From: Adiantum capillus-veneris | Lineage: Eukaryota; Streptophyta; Polypodiopsida; Polypodiales; Pteridaceae | Direction: 5' to 3' | Assembly (NCBI GenBank): GCA_014529385.2 | Contig: CM043944.1 | Location: 62,276,248 to 62,340,247 of the forward strand | DNA length: 64,000 bases | Part shown: positions 21,617-32,779 of the stretch, piece by piece | Layout: each line of letters opens with the position of its first letter | Position numbering within the stretch: the stretch's first letter is position 1 | Notes under the pieces: model-generated | What the model was told of the DNA's origin: nothing | What the model saw: only the letters and a program-made list of their open reading frames with translations | Databases searched by the model: none | Program-made: the position numbers and the translations under genes

Positions 21617-22164
21617 TCTATTCCAAATGGAACCCAGAATTCAGCTTGGCCGCAGATCTCGTGCGGTGGGATGCACAAGACTCCTTTGTCATCAGATGCC
21701 TTGATTTTTAGAATACTAGAGTCACTGATGTCTCTTTGAGCTTCGGGGATATTGAGAGTTGACAGTATTCTGCTGTATGACTTTATGAAATGGAATTCCC
21801 GAATATGAAACTGATTTGTTCTTGACTTGTTGCAGGAACTGATAGACGAAATAACTGCAGCATTTCGGTCTAATTGATCTCGAATAGACATGGTTGCAAT
21901 AGGGGTTAGTCAATCGGGCATCTATGAGGTCCCGACTGGATCTAGATGCGATTGCTAATTGCGTTGTTGATAAATCATGGTCTAAGATCCGAATGAATGT
22001 TGAATGTCATGTGATGTTCTGTGATGTCATGTGATGTGACTGTTGATTGCTACATGTGCTAGATGTGTGTTCCTAGTGCGTCGGTACTAACAGTCAGTGT
22101 CTGCTAAGGTAGTTTATGGCTTTTGTCTGTTTTGCAGGCGTAATCGAGGGCGATTTTAATGCTT
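21617..22164 (+). other. Family B 3' untranslated region
   Basis: No coding. The same sequence, diverged, lies before the LTRs at 48222 (H) and 55927 (J) and, reversed, after 46081 (G). Conserved pieces are CTGCAGCATTTCGGTCT, AGTGCGTCGGTACTAA and GTAATCGAGGGCGATT. Confidence 0.7.
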
Positions 22165-22306
22165 TCAAGAGGGGGGTATGTCACAAAGTGATGACGTGGC
22201 TGTCGGTGTGTACACACACACACAACTTGCATAAGTCGAAAGAAATGTTGACGTGGCTGCCAGTCCCGGAAAGTGCGGAGTAGCTGACATGTGGCAGCTG
22301 TACGGA
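22165..22306 (+). repeat. Family B polypurine tract and truncated 3' LTR
   Basis: CAAGAGGGGGGTA (to 22178) is followed by TGTCACAAAGTGATGACGTGG, the LTR start. After 128 bp the LTR is interrupted at 22306 by the LTR of C2; the remaining part of this B LTR was not found in the window. Confidence 0.8.
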
Positions 22307-23490
22307 TGTTACGTGACACATCTAACCCTATGTGTCCGTGGACAAGCTACAACATGATCAGGATTCAGTCAGTCCAGTTAGTCTAGATTTAGAAGTGATC
22401 TGGCACTTTTGTGAGTCTATTCGTAGACCGTGCATGCCCAGTCACGTAGCGTAGATGCATATCCTCTGGTTGCACACAGCATGATCATAAGCATTCTCAT
22501 CAGAATCCATCAGAATCATTCAGGGGAATTTTCCAATGATTTTTGGCCTATTTTACCTATTTTTGACATTTTTCACTTATTATTTTTAAGTGACTTTTGT
22601 TGGAAAGTAGGTAAGGCAATTTTGCTAAGTTTGTATATAAGCAAACTAGAGCTAGCACTATTTGGCAGAAGAGGCAACAGGAGCCAAGCTCAACAGGCAA
22701 CTTCTCCAACAAGACCCCTTGGTGGATTTCCTCCAAGCAAGACTTAGCAGTAGCGTTTCCATCATCAGCATCCCATAGCGTTTTTAGCATCTACACCATC
22801 GCCAGCAAGCCCCAAGCCTTGGCGTTTTGCATCAGATCGTCATCGCAAGATCCTCTCATGCCTGGCATTTTTCCCCATGCCTAGCGTTTTTGAAGAGCAC
22901 CAACAGCTAGCGTTTTTGAAGAGATCCCAGAGTTTGCAGATTTCAGCAGTAGAAAGAGTAGCAGATTCAGCCCGGAAGGACCATCAGTTTTCAGCCTAAA
23001 GAAACTTTTCAGCCCTAAATCTGCAGATTTTCAGCGACAAAGACCCATAGAAACAGCCCCCCAAATCAGCGTTTTTGGATTGTAGCAGATTTCAGCCCAT
23101 AGCGTTTTTGGACAGCAGATAAAGGATTGCAGATTTCAGCCCTAGTGTCGGCCTCGTCATCCTCGTCGTAGTCGTCAACAGAGTCTAGACTTGCATCAGT
23201 CTCATGCATCACCATTGTACTAGATTGTGCAATCATAAGTAGACCACTCTCGCCGACGAGAGTGGGGCCTTCGGAGGAGGGTTTTACAACGTCTTTGGTG
23301 TCGTATCTCTCTTCTCTCTCTATTTCTCAGTCTCATACACTTGCACGATGTCCATTCACTTTGTTTGTGATCATAGGACTCTCTCATTAAGAACGGAAGG
23401 CTCTACCTTCCATAAGATAAAGGAAACTTGAGCACAGTTCGGAGCACTCATCTTGAGCAAAGTTCAACATTCATTCTGCTGCACCTAACA
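22307..23490 (+). repeat. 5' LTR of element C2
   Basis: 1,184 bp from TGTTACGTGACACATC to GCACCTAACA. A TATATAA box lies at 22634-22640. The middle contains scattered AGCGTTTTTG-type repeats (22770-23120) and a CT-rich tract near 23310, matching the C1 LTRs in reverse. Confidence 0.85.
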
Positions 23491-23491
23491 T

Positions 23492-23503
23492 TGGTATCAG
23501 AGC
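23492..23503 (+). other. Primer binding site of element C2
   Basis: TGGTATCAGAGC follows the C2 LTR. Confidence 0.85.
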
Positions 23504-23919
23504 TTTGACAGTGTTTTGTATTACTCAAGGAAAGAATCACAAGAACCACATAATTTGTTTTGCTTGTTGAGGTTGCACGAACCCAAGTTCGCTTGGGCGT
23601 GTCGATTCCTAATCGTGTTTTTGAAGAGTGACATAAATCCCAAGAAAGAAGGGCTTGTCCAGCCTCCCCTTGTGTCTCTATTCACTCATTGAGAGCGGAC
23701 CGTGCACTTAGCGGCCGGCCAATTGACGTGAGGTGGGAAAAAGCAACCTTTGTGTGAGCGCAAGGCCGCCAAGGGGTGTGCTCGCAGAAAGGAGAAGAAC
23801 TCGGGTGAAGAGAAGATCCTTCTCTAACACAGATTGCAAGCGAAATAAGAACCGCAAGAACCTCAAGAACCTCAAGAACCCCATGAACTTAAGAACCCAC
23901 AAGAACCCACGACTTCAGA

Positions 23920-24513
23920 ATGGTCATCACTCGAAGCGGAATGGATACTTCGCTTGGAGGTGATGAGCATGAGAGAGGCGAAGAAGAATTTTCCCCACCA
24001 GGAGGTTTTTCTGACCCTTCCCTATCTACGTCAAGAATTGCACGAACTCCTATGGAAATGCAGAAAGAATGGCAGAAATGAATCGCAGACACGCAGAGAG
24101 AAAAGCAGAAATGGATCGCAGGCATGCAGAAGACAAAGCAAAAAGAAAGGCAGAAAGAAAGGCAAGACAAGAACAGAGCGAGCGACGCATGCAAGAGTTC
24201 TTGCGACTCTTTTCTCAAGTGCCGACACAGATGCAAGAGATGGAGACTCTCTCAGTCTCTTCTTCTCCCAAGCATGACACACATGATTTGCATGATGATG
24301 ATTTGAATGACAATGATAAGCATGATGATTTGAATGACAATGACAAGCATGATGATTTGCATGATCAAGATGTGATTTCTCACAAGCATGATGAGTTGCA
24401 TGAAGATGATGTGATTGTTCACAAGGATGATGTGTTAGTGAATGCTTTTTCTAGCGAAGCTAACCTTGTTGTAGATTCGATCAATCACGAAGAACCAATC
24501 TTGGCTTTCTAGT
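23920..24513 (+). pseudogene. gag leader and His/Asp-rich repeat of C2
   Basis: ATG at 23920 opens MVITRSGMDTS, closed by a stop near 24078. An overlapping frame (24069-24512) gives a charged, probably coiled-coil segment (ERKARQEQSERRMQEFLR) and then SVSSSPKHDTHDLHDD with repeated KHDDL and NDN units. Upstream, 23850-23905 carries a short AAGAACC repeat also seen in C1 (16275-16360). No enzyme domain is present. Confidence 0.6.
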
Positions 24514-24599
24514 CGAGGTTCAAAGAACCCCCACAGGAGGATTCGATCATTCAGGATGAACTAGGTCCAAGGAACCCTCACAGGAAGTATTATGTGTTC

Positions 24600-25320
24600 G
24601 CATGATTGATACGCATGCATTGTACGAGTGTTTCATTCGTGATCGTTTCCTGTATTTTAGTCAGCGTCTTTATGTGATCCCTTTTATTAGGCATGACATA
24701 TTGTACGTTGAGCACGTTTCACTCATGATGAGCACGAGTGTATGCGGATTTTTCATGAAAAGCTGAAAAGTATGCATTCAAGGAAGTCTTATTCCCTGTC
24801 TCTTCCTTGGCATGACATAGTACCCGAAAGAGCACATGAAAGTATGAGCACCAAGCATGGGCATTTTCGTTGTGAATTGCCACAGTTGATTACTCTAGAT
24901 TAAAAGAGAAAGATTCGATCTCATTGTTTGCATGTGTTTGATGAACGGGTTGTCACTCAGTCTCTATGTTCATCTACATTGTATGCAGGGTCTTTAGAGA
25001 AGACAAGATTTTTTCCAGTCACTTTACATGGAATAGGCATGTTCATGGTTTTGTGTTGAAAATGGTTTCAGGAATTTTCAGCCATGAGATTCTTGAAGAA
25101 GAAAGAAGCATGACTCTCAACGAAGTTGAAGCATTGAAGGAGCCACAAAAGCCTTTGTGTCGCTTTCTGTGCGGCCCAAAGAAGCAAGCGTTGCAGACCT
25201 TTATGAAGTTCAAGTACCGCACAACCCACACATCAAAGTGGGCCCGCGAAGAATCCCTTCCTAGATTCCGGATGCTATTGGCGATCTTCCTCGACGCCAT
25301 ATAGTTCGGTACCAATACCT
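24600..25320 (+). pseudogene. C2 integrase-like remnant and conserved 3' frame
   Basis: 24600-24910 parallels the C1 segment 11229-10930 and is full of stops. 24966-25304 is the C2 version of the conserved 3' frame (shared PKKQALQTFMK, KYRTTHTS), broken by an early frameshift and a stop before FGTNTSL. It ends a few bases before the polypurine tract. Confidence 0.45.
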
Positions 25321-25326
25321 CACTTT

Positions 25327-25528
25327 GAAAAGGAGGAGATGTCACGTGACACATCCAACCCTATGTGTCAGTGGACAAGCTACAACATGATCAGGGTTCA
25401 GTCAGTCCAGTCAGTCTAGATTTAGAAGTGATCTGGCACTTTTGTGAGTCTATTCGTAGATCGTGCATGCCCAATCACTTAGCGTAGATGCATATCCTCT
25501 GGTTGCACACAGCATGATCATAAGCATT
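25327..25528 (+). repeat. Polypurine tract and truncated 3' LTR of C2
   Basis: GAAAAGGAGGAGA (25327-25339) is followed by TGTCACGTGACACATCC, the LTR start. Similarity to the 5' LTR stops at about 25528 (…CATAAGCATT). Confidence 0.8.
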
Positions 25529-28500
25529 GGTGCTTATCGACCTTGAAGGGCCAATAGATGAGGAAGAGCTTGACGATGCTGGGATTGAGTGCATGGCAGG
25601 TGAGAGGGCAGTGCGGAGTCAAAGATAGAGGTGCTTCCTATACAGTCCATGCACTCTATGGCAGGTAATACGGATTCCAAGGTGGTGTCCAAGCTTTCCA
25701 AGGAGGTTTGTGAGTGGTGGTTGAAAGGAATGAGTGGCGATCAAAGCAGCTGTGCAGTGGGCCGTTGATCAGGTGCGAGATCTGCTAGATGAGAATCTAG
25801 CTTTACATGGATGGGAGGGTGGGTCAGGTATGTCAGGTCTATTTGGTACGAGCGATGGTGCAGGTATGTCTTTGGATGACGAGCACGATGGTGCTCTATT
25901 TGGTGTTCTTGGAGGTGCTTGGTTGCGAGTCGGCAGTTTGCCAATAAATGCTTGGAGTGGTAGAAGTATGCTGCTGGCAGTTTCGGTGTGCAGTTGGTTA
26001 TGTGCCTCGGTATGGCACTATGCAAAGGTGTCGTAGGTGGATGGAGGAGACCAATATAAGGTGTTTGACCCTGGCGGTTGATTACAGGTAAAGCAGGGGG
26101 TTGGGCAACCCGCTTGAGCAATAACGGCAGGTCACATGTGCCAGTTTTGTACATATGCTAGGTGTTTTTGCGGTGTACAGAGAGTGTGTTTGGTGTGCAG
26201 GTTTTTAGTATAATAAGCCCATGTGTGGTTGGGCCGGTTGAAAGGTTTGTGTCCTTGAGCCCTGATGATCAGATGCAATATGGATGCGTGTTGGGTGATA
26301 CTGTCCTGCACAAGATCATAGTGCGCGCCACACTATGCTAATGCTTGGATTAAGCAAAGTGGGTTTTCATAAGCTGCTAGCAGTAACTAAATATTCTTAT
26401 CGGGTGCAGCCAAAGTTGGTATGAGCTGGAAAGTGGTCTATGCCAAGCAAAGGTTGCAGGCAGGTGCAGTGCAGAAGGCTAGGGCAGGAATGGAGTCCCT
26501 GGGCAGCCAAAGGGCAGCAGGAATGTATGTCTACAGCGGTTCTTTAGGCCAAAAAAACTTCAAGATGGGCCCAGATGGGATAGCAGGCGAAGGTGTCCGA
26601 AGTGCCGAGTCAGTGCTCTGGAATGTTAGGTGTGCTCTAGAAGCAGGTCCAGATGGCTCGTCAAACGGAGCCCCGGTGTGCAAGATACTGAAGTTTAAAG
26701 TTCCCCGATAGGCAGGGCAGCTGGGGACAGATGGCCCAGGCTGATGTTAGTGGATGCATGTGTAGAGCTCGAATTATGGAGCATGCCTGTCTTCTCGGAT
26801 TGCAGATCGGAGCTCGGGTTAGCAAGTTATGGCTATTTGAAGATTTTTCAGGGGTCGAGTCTGTGCCCACTTGCCGGCATCGGAGGATGCGCCATCTGGC
26901 ATCTTTTGGCCTCGCCAAGGTTCTCGGTGATAGTATGCTTCATGCAGAGCTGGCAGGAACTGACTGCACGTCAATTGGATGCTCGGTCAGCGAGATACAG
27001 CAGGATGAAGTCGGGAGCTAGTGTTAAGGATGGGATTGACATATGTTTTTTGCCTTTTTTGCGGCCTCAGATAGCGGGCTCGAAGAAGTCAAAAGTCGAT
27101 GGAGATTGCGGAGAATGAAGCCGGGTAAATGGAATTGCGACAGGGCTATACAACTCCGGAATGGGATCGGTGGGCAGAGCATGGGATTTGGACCAGGTTG
27201 GCACCCCAAGGTGGGGTTTCTCTCTCATGAAAGAGGTGTTTTTTACAAGATTTTAAAGCCTTAAGGCTTGGAGGCCTAGGAAATGACACATGGAGGCGGA
27301 TTATCCCATAGGCGTAGCAAGGGGATCGGACGGGGGGCTTAATGGGTGGGGCCGTGAGCCTCAGTAGGTACACACAGGGGGAGAGAGGAAGCTCTCACCC
27401 CGTGGCGATGGCGGGCCCTTTGCGGCGTTGTGTTGGCGGCGCCAGTGGTGCTAGGCGCAGGTTTTGGAAGAGGAGGGGCGACGCTGTGCGCGCGCGCTTG
27501 TTGGGCAGTAGCCTGCGGCGGTTGGTTTGCAGTGGTGACGTGGTAGGTCTGTAAGCGGTTGTGCCCGCGGCCATAAGGCCCCCTTTTGAAATCCAAAGTC
27601 AACCCCCCCCCCCCCTTCCCACCCCAATAGTGAGGTCGTTATTGCTAATAAGGGAGAGTCCCATGGGGTTCTCGCGGACAGTGAGCCAGAGAAAGAGAGC
27701 GAAAGTAAGAGAGGGTGTCGTCAAAGGGCGCCCAAGTACCAAGGGAGAGTCCCATGGAGTTCAAGTGAGGGCAGTTTAAAAGCCGGCCAAGCAAAGGCAA
27801 AGACAAGGAGGGAGGCCGGGAGCAAATGAAGAGAGAGAAATAGAGAGAGAGGAGGCTGGTGGGAGATAGGTCAAAAGAAGGGTCAGATAAAGGTGGCCGA
27901 GGAAGAATCAAAGGAGGATGCAAGGTTGGGCCTTCCAAAGGGTAAAAATAAAGAAGAAGAAATAAAAAATAAAAAATGCCTAGGGGGCAATAGCGACATC
28001 GCTAATGCCCTCCCCTCAAGTGTAAAGAGAGCAAGAGCAAAGAAAAGAGAGGCAGCTACCTCCTCCCAAAGTTACCACATGTGGATGCAAAGTGGACCAA
28101 TCATAGCCCAGATGCCCAAATTGAAAGGGGCACCTCTATACAAACCATTTTTGAGCCATTTTTCATCCTTTTTGCCAGAGTAGGCTTCTTACCAGAGCCT
28201 TGAGCCGGTGAGCCTGCAGAGAGCCAAGATAGAGAGTGTGTGTGAGTTCTTGGATTGGCATTTTTGTGCAGAGGTGTGTGCCTACAGAGCCCCAAGCACG
28301 TGTTTTCTTGCCCGACAACCATGTGGGTACGCCGTTTGATGTAAACAAGTTGTAAAGAGTGTTTGAGCAGAGGTGAAGCCTCCATTGTGTTTTTTCTTGC
28401 GTCGTTCCCCCTTCCCTTTCTCCTGCACTGGACTTTCCCCTCGGTGCCCGGCAGTGTGGAAGTGTGTGCCCCCCCGGACCGACGGTGTTTTGTATAAGAG

Positions 28501-28996
28501 AGTGAGATTGAGCGGCTGTGTGCGTGTGTAAGGGCGGAGACAGACCATGGCAGTAGGTGTGCTTTGTGCGGTGGATTTGTGGAGTGTGTGAGCAGTGGAG
28601 ATTGAGTAGGCGGTGGTCTGCTAGTGCGAAGCCTGTTTTTTGAAGGTGTTTTCTGAGAGGATAGGGGTGTTGTGGATACCCTGAGCTATAGAGAGGCCCT
28701 TGTGTTTGTGCTTGGTGTGTTCCCCATTCCCCCTCTCCAGCGTTTTGAAATGCTAGCGGCGGCTAGTGGGGATCTTTTGGTGCTGCCGACGGCGCCCTTT
28801 CAAAACGCGCGCAGATAGAGGGACGGTGACACTGCAGGATGGCACGGTGATGCCAAGGACAAAGCGTTCAGCGTTTGGAAACGCTGTGGGGAGCTCAGGG
28901 GGGGTAACTTCCGGCGACCAAGGGTTCTCTCCGCGGGATCTTCTCTAGGGCAGCTTTGTCACGCCAAGGCTCTTCACGCGCTAAGCTTCATCGAGT
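25529..28996. other. 3.5 kb without a recognisable gene
   Basis: No domain was recognised on either strand. The right part (27.3-28.9 kb) is GC-rich and, on the - strand, CT-rich, with a poly-C run at 27607-27620 and a repeated CCATGGGACTCTCCCTT-like piece near 27660 and 27750 (read on the - strand). It ends at a primer binding site (28997-29008, - strand), so at least its right end should be the internal leader of the - strand element whose 5' LTR is 29009-30104. The left part (25.5-27 kb) may be a different insertion. Confidence 0.4.
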
Positions 28997-29022
28997 AGCT
29001 CTGATACCATGTCAAAGTCGAC

Positions 29023-29090
<68 letters not shown>

Positions 29091-30104
29091 ATACGACACC
29101 AGAATGTTGTCAAAACCTCCTCCGAAGGCCCCACTCTCTATGGCGAGAGCGGTCTACTATTGATTGCACAAATCTCTACAATGCAATGGACTTGCCAACG
29201 ATGAGGACGACGACGAGACGGGTTGAAATCTGAAAACGCTAATGGCTGTAATCTACAAATCTTGTATTTGCTGAATTCTGACTCTATGTCGGTGATGACG
29301 AGGGTGTGACGACGATGCGCTGAAAATGCAGATGCTGAAATCTGCGAAAAGCGGGCTGAAACTGCAAACGCTTGCTGATTTGACCGTGCGGCCGAGGATT
29401 TGTTGCGGGAAGGTGAGATCTGCGAGGTTTGGGGTTGCGGTATGGTTGCTAACTGTTGAAAACTGGAAACGCTTGTGCAACTGAAGGTTCTGTCACCGGG
29501 AATCTGCAAACACTGGGGGTAGTTAGCAAATGCAAAAACGCTAGGCTGATCTGCTGTCTTGCTGCAAAAACGCTAAGGGTTCTGCTGTGGTCTGCTATTG
29601 CCAGGCTGAACAGCAACTGCAAAATGTTGTGGTTGATCTCCACTTGGAGAAAATGCTAAAACGCTGGTTCTTGGTGGCTGAAAATGCTAGGTTGCCTACC
29701 GGGGGATCTTGCTGAGAAGGTGCTCTGTTGGACACTTGGTCCCTATTGCCTCTTCTGCCAGATACTGCTAGCGCTAGCTTTTCTTATATATTGCCCGAGT
29801 CAAATTGCCCTACACAGTTTCCCAACAGTCACTTATTAATAATAAGTGAAAAATGGCTAAAACAGGGAAAATAGGTCTGTGCACTGTAAAAACGCTCCTG
29901 ATGGGTTTTGATGGTAATCTGATGATCATGCTGTGTGCAACCAGAGGATATGCATCTACTCTAAGTGCTTGGACATGCCCGGTTTGCGAACAGACTCACA
30001 AAAGTGCCAGAACACTTCCTAAGCTAAGCTAACTGAACTGAATTAAACCCTAGTCATGAAGTAGCTTGCCCACGTACACATAGGGTTAGATGTGCACGTG
30101 ACAT
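28997..30104 (-). repeat. C-type 5' LTR with primer binding site
   Basis: On the - strand the LTR starts TGTCACGTGCACATCTAACC at 30104 and ends CGACTTTGACA at 29009, followed by TGGTATCAGAGC (29008-28997). It shares the C LTR start, a TATA region near 29790 and AAAACGCT-type repeats, but differs elsewhere. A long (GA)n tract (29027-29085) lies near the LTR end. The element's coding part was not recognised. Confidence 0.75.
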
Positions 30105-30231
30105 AGGGTTTAGGCCCCTCCTTTTGTTGTTGCTTCTTCTTCCGCTGCTGCTTCTTAGGGTTTAGGTCCCTTGGCCGGGGATCTGCAGGTTGGCTCCGTT
30201 CTTCAGTGGCTTGACATGGCAGCAGTTTGTG
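30105..30231 (-). repeat. Family A LTR fragment
   Basis: 127 bp matching the first part of A LTRs (compare 6000-6125), ending CAGCAGTTTGTGACA. It is cut on the left by the C-type LTR, so the C-type LTR inserted here or next to it. Confidence 0.6.
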
Positions 30232-30291
30232 ACAGTAGATAGTCTCCCGAAGATTAGTCTACGACCTTGAACCAAGAGCGGAAATCCTTGC

Positions 30292-30450
30292 ATGGTCAAG
30301 ACTCGTAGCGGTTTGGAGACCTCCACCAATCAAGAAGGAGAGCAAGTTCCAACTACGGATCCTCCCATTAGTCCTCCCCCTACCCCTCTCTCTTTGCCAC
30401 CAAATCCCATGGATGCTATGATGCGGATGATGATGGAGATGATATGTTAG
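30292..30450 (+). pseudogene. Orphan gypsy gag leader
   Basis: ATG at 30292 starts MVKTRSGLETSTNQEGEQ, followed by a proline-rich segment and a methionine-rich run, closed by a stop near 30448. The MV-x-TRSG start matches the gag starts of C1 and C2. Nothing that follows continues it. Confidence 0.5.
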
Positions 30451-30590
30451 GCGTAGCGAAATTGTTTAATGATTTAGCTCGGATCTAGCTGTTATGTCCC
30501 GCTTACAGGAGAGGGGATCTAGTCTAAGATTGCAACAAATTCAGCACACAATGCTTTTTTTAATTCCTCTCTGTAACCTCTTTCCCTGTG

Positions 30591-30650
<60 letters not shown>

Positions 30651-31160
30651 ATTGATCACTCTCCATGTGCCTTCCCTTTGTCGCCGCCTCTGGTGTGAAG
30701 CGAACACACAGTTTTGTTGTAGCGTGGAAAGAAGAGAGATCGAAGAGGGAATGCTAACCTGGAGGGCTGTCTTGTGTTGGCTCTAGCGTGGCTTTTTCTT
30801 GCGTGCTGGGCACACGTCTGATTGCATTTCTTTCTCTCCATGTGTCTTCAGCAGGTGTCACAAGCTGTTCGAAGGCCTCTTCGTCAAGTTCTTGTTTTAT
30901 GTTGTGAGCCTCCTTAATTTTGCGTTGATTTTTTTTGAAGTCGCCTTTAAAAAAAAAATTGTGACTGTAAAAACTTACAGAGACCTCAGTCTTGAGTTCC
31001 CTGCTTCTCTCTCGACGCGCTCACGTGATCCCGCCATCACCTGCCTGGCTTCGGATACTCACGTTGACGCGTCGAACTTCCTAGAGTTCTATTTTTTGTG
31101 ATTGGAAAGTGTAGAAAAGGCCCCTTTTTTAGGCAAATTTTCGAGTTCTTCACCGGATTC
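30451..31160. other. Unassigned stretch with (GA)n tract
   Basis: Contains about 27 GA repeats at 30595-30649 and then unique sequence. No frame matches a known domain. It could hold promoter or leader sequence of a neighbouring element; I also considered it as a first exon for OS9 and could not support that. Confidence 0.35.
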
Positions 31161-31163
31161 GCC

Positions 31164-32520
31164 ATGGATTCCTCCAACTCGGATGCACGGTGTGACAATG
31201 CACTAGGTAACATTCAAATTCCGTTCACACATGCTCTGTAGACATGGATCACGGGTACTTTACAAAGCCTCGACCAACGTATATCCGATCTGGAAAACGC
31301 AAATGTTTAGACGAACATTTGCTTGTCCTCTCTTGAAGGGGCCGTGCAAGGGTTTAATGCCCGCCTTGTTGCTCTCGAAAATACGGCTCAATCGACTACT
31401 ATACGTATTTCTAAGAACGATACTCATCTCTAGCAATTGCGGACGTAGATTGCTGCTTATGGGCACTCACATGATGGTTCCACTGCCACGAATCTGTACA
31501 AAACCACCAATTCCTCAGGGGAAGAGAAGGAGTGTACGTAATTGGCTGTAAATAATTGGCTTTATCAGTGGACTACGTATTTTGATCTCCATGGGGAGCA
31601 TGATAAAAGGAGGATTCAGACGATTTATCTATTGTGAGTAAGGCGCTTACCTGGTGGCGTGACATGACTGAAAAGCCTATGATGTCGGCTGATTTCTATG
31701 TGAAGTTCAAGAAAGATTTTGCCAAAATAGACCCTTTGAAAGCTTATGCAAAATTGCAAAGTCTTTCGATGAAAACATAACAGCGTTTAAAGAAGCACTC
31801 ACCTTCTGCAAGGTGGATTCCATGCATGCTGTGCACATGTATCTGTTGGGTCTACATGAGGACTACCGTTGGGCCTTGATCAAAGATAAAGCCCCGACTA
31901 ACGTCGAGGACACTTTGGCATGGGCCAGAACGTTCCATTTGATAAATGGAGCGAACTATGAGAAGAAAAGAAGTTCAGATCACCAACTTGGTGAGGCACT
32001 TCGAGGAAGCGACCTCGATTCCAACAAAGGTCCAAATCTCTGTCGAGACCTTCTCAAGAGAAGAAGAAAGCCAAGAATGCCGCTATTGCCAATGCAGTGA
32101 AAAAGGGGGCTTGCTTCGGGTGTGGTCAGAAAGACCACCAAATTAAAGGCTGCCTTAAGAAGAAGTCCAAGAAACCACAGGGACGCCTGTCGGTTGAGAG
32201 TCACGAGATCTCAGGTAACTCTGATGTTATTAAAGTTGAAATCCATCACTTAGCGCATAGTTCATGCACTAATTGCATTTTTAGCACCAAAGTGTTTGAT
32301 AAACACGACCTTTTCCGTTGTCCAGGGAAGATCAATAGTCACGACGTGACCGTACTCCTTGATAATGGAAGCTCACACAATTTTGCGGATGCAAAATTGG
32401 TACAGAAACTACACTAGACGCACGATAGTGACCATGAGTATAACGTGAAGATGGCTCGTGGCGAGGATACGGATGAATTGACACTTGAGCCAGCTGATTA
32501 CAAAGAGAACTTGGATTTCC
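31164..32520 (+). pseudogene. Gypsy relic D: gag, zinc knuckle, protease start
   Basis: From MDSSNSDARCD (31164) a helical segment follows with heptad-like QSLDQRISDLENAN and ALENTAQSTTIRISKND, then WLYQWTTYFDLHGEHDKRR and TWWRDMTEKP of a gag domain, and a helical gag C-terminus at 31813-32095. The knuckle CFGCGQKDHQIKGC lies at about 32110-32150. The protease begins VTVLLDNGSSHNFAD near 32349, so the active site is D-N-G. Several stops and frameshifts break the chain, and similarity ends near 32520 before pol. Confidence 0.7.
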
Positions 32521-32779
32521 ACATCATGCGCCTGAACTTTTGAGGTTTATGCCATAAATATCAAGTATAAGCCCGATTGCAAGTCTAGTTCGCTTGGCCG
32601 GAGGTGGTCTCGAGGCTCTGTCGACTGTCGGAGTAGGCGTCAACTCAGCAGGTCGATCGGTTTGAAGGGGATAATTAAAATAATTATGCCGTGATTGAAA
32701 ACATTCAAAACATCCCTCCTTTCTTGTAGTAAAGTGTCTCGTTGTTGAGGCGTCAAACGAGGCCTTTGCGGTTGACTTT

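Larger units (their letters stand above)
22307..25528 (+). mobile_element. Element C2, non-autonomous, 3' LTR truncated
   Basis: 5' LTR 22307-23490, primer site 23492-23503, gag leader from 23920, His/Asp repeat region, eroded integrase-like part, 3' conserved frame, purine tract 25327-25339, and the first 189 bp of the 3' LTR (25340-25528), after which unrelated sequence starts. Reverse transcriptase, RNase H and most of protease are absent. Gag passes directly into the His/Asp block, so C2 is a more deleted relative of C1. Confidence 0.8.

Noticed and set aside
23492-23503. TGGTATCAGAGC sites considered as tRNA gene fragments
   Set aside because: Each sits directly after an LTR and matches only the 12-base primer complement; no cloverleaf surrounds it.
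27339-27602. - strand GC-rich frame near 27.5 kb
   Set aside because: Composition-driven, proline/alanine-rich, with no conserved motif.
29009-29233. Arg-Glu repeat frame in the C-type LTR
   Set aside because: Pure microsatellite translation.
30752-30850. Hydrophobic short frame considered as the OS9 signal-peptide exon
   Set aside because: The ATG frame stops after 11 codons, and the frame with the correct donor phase has no ATG. Not supportable.
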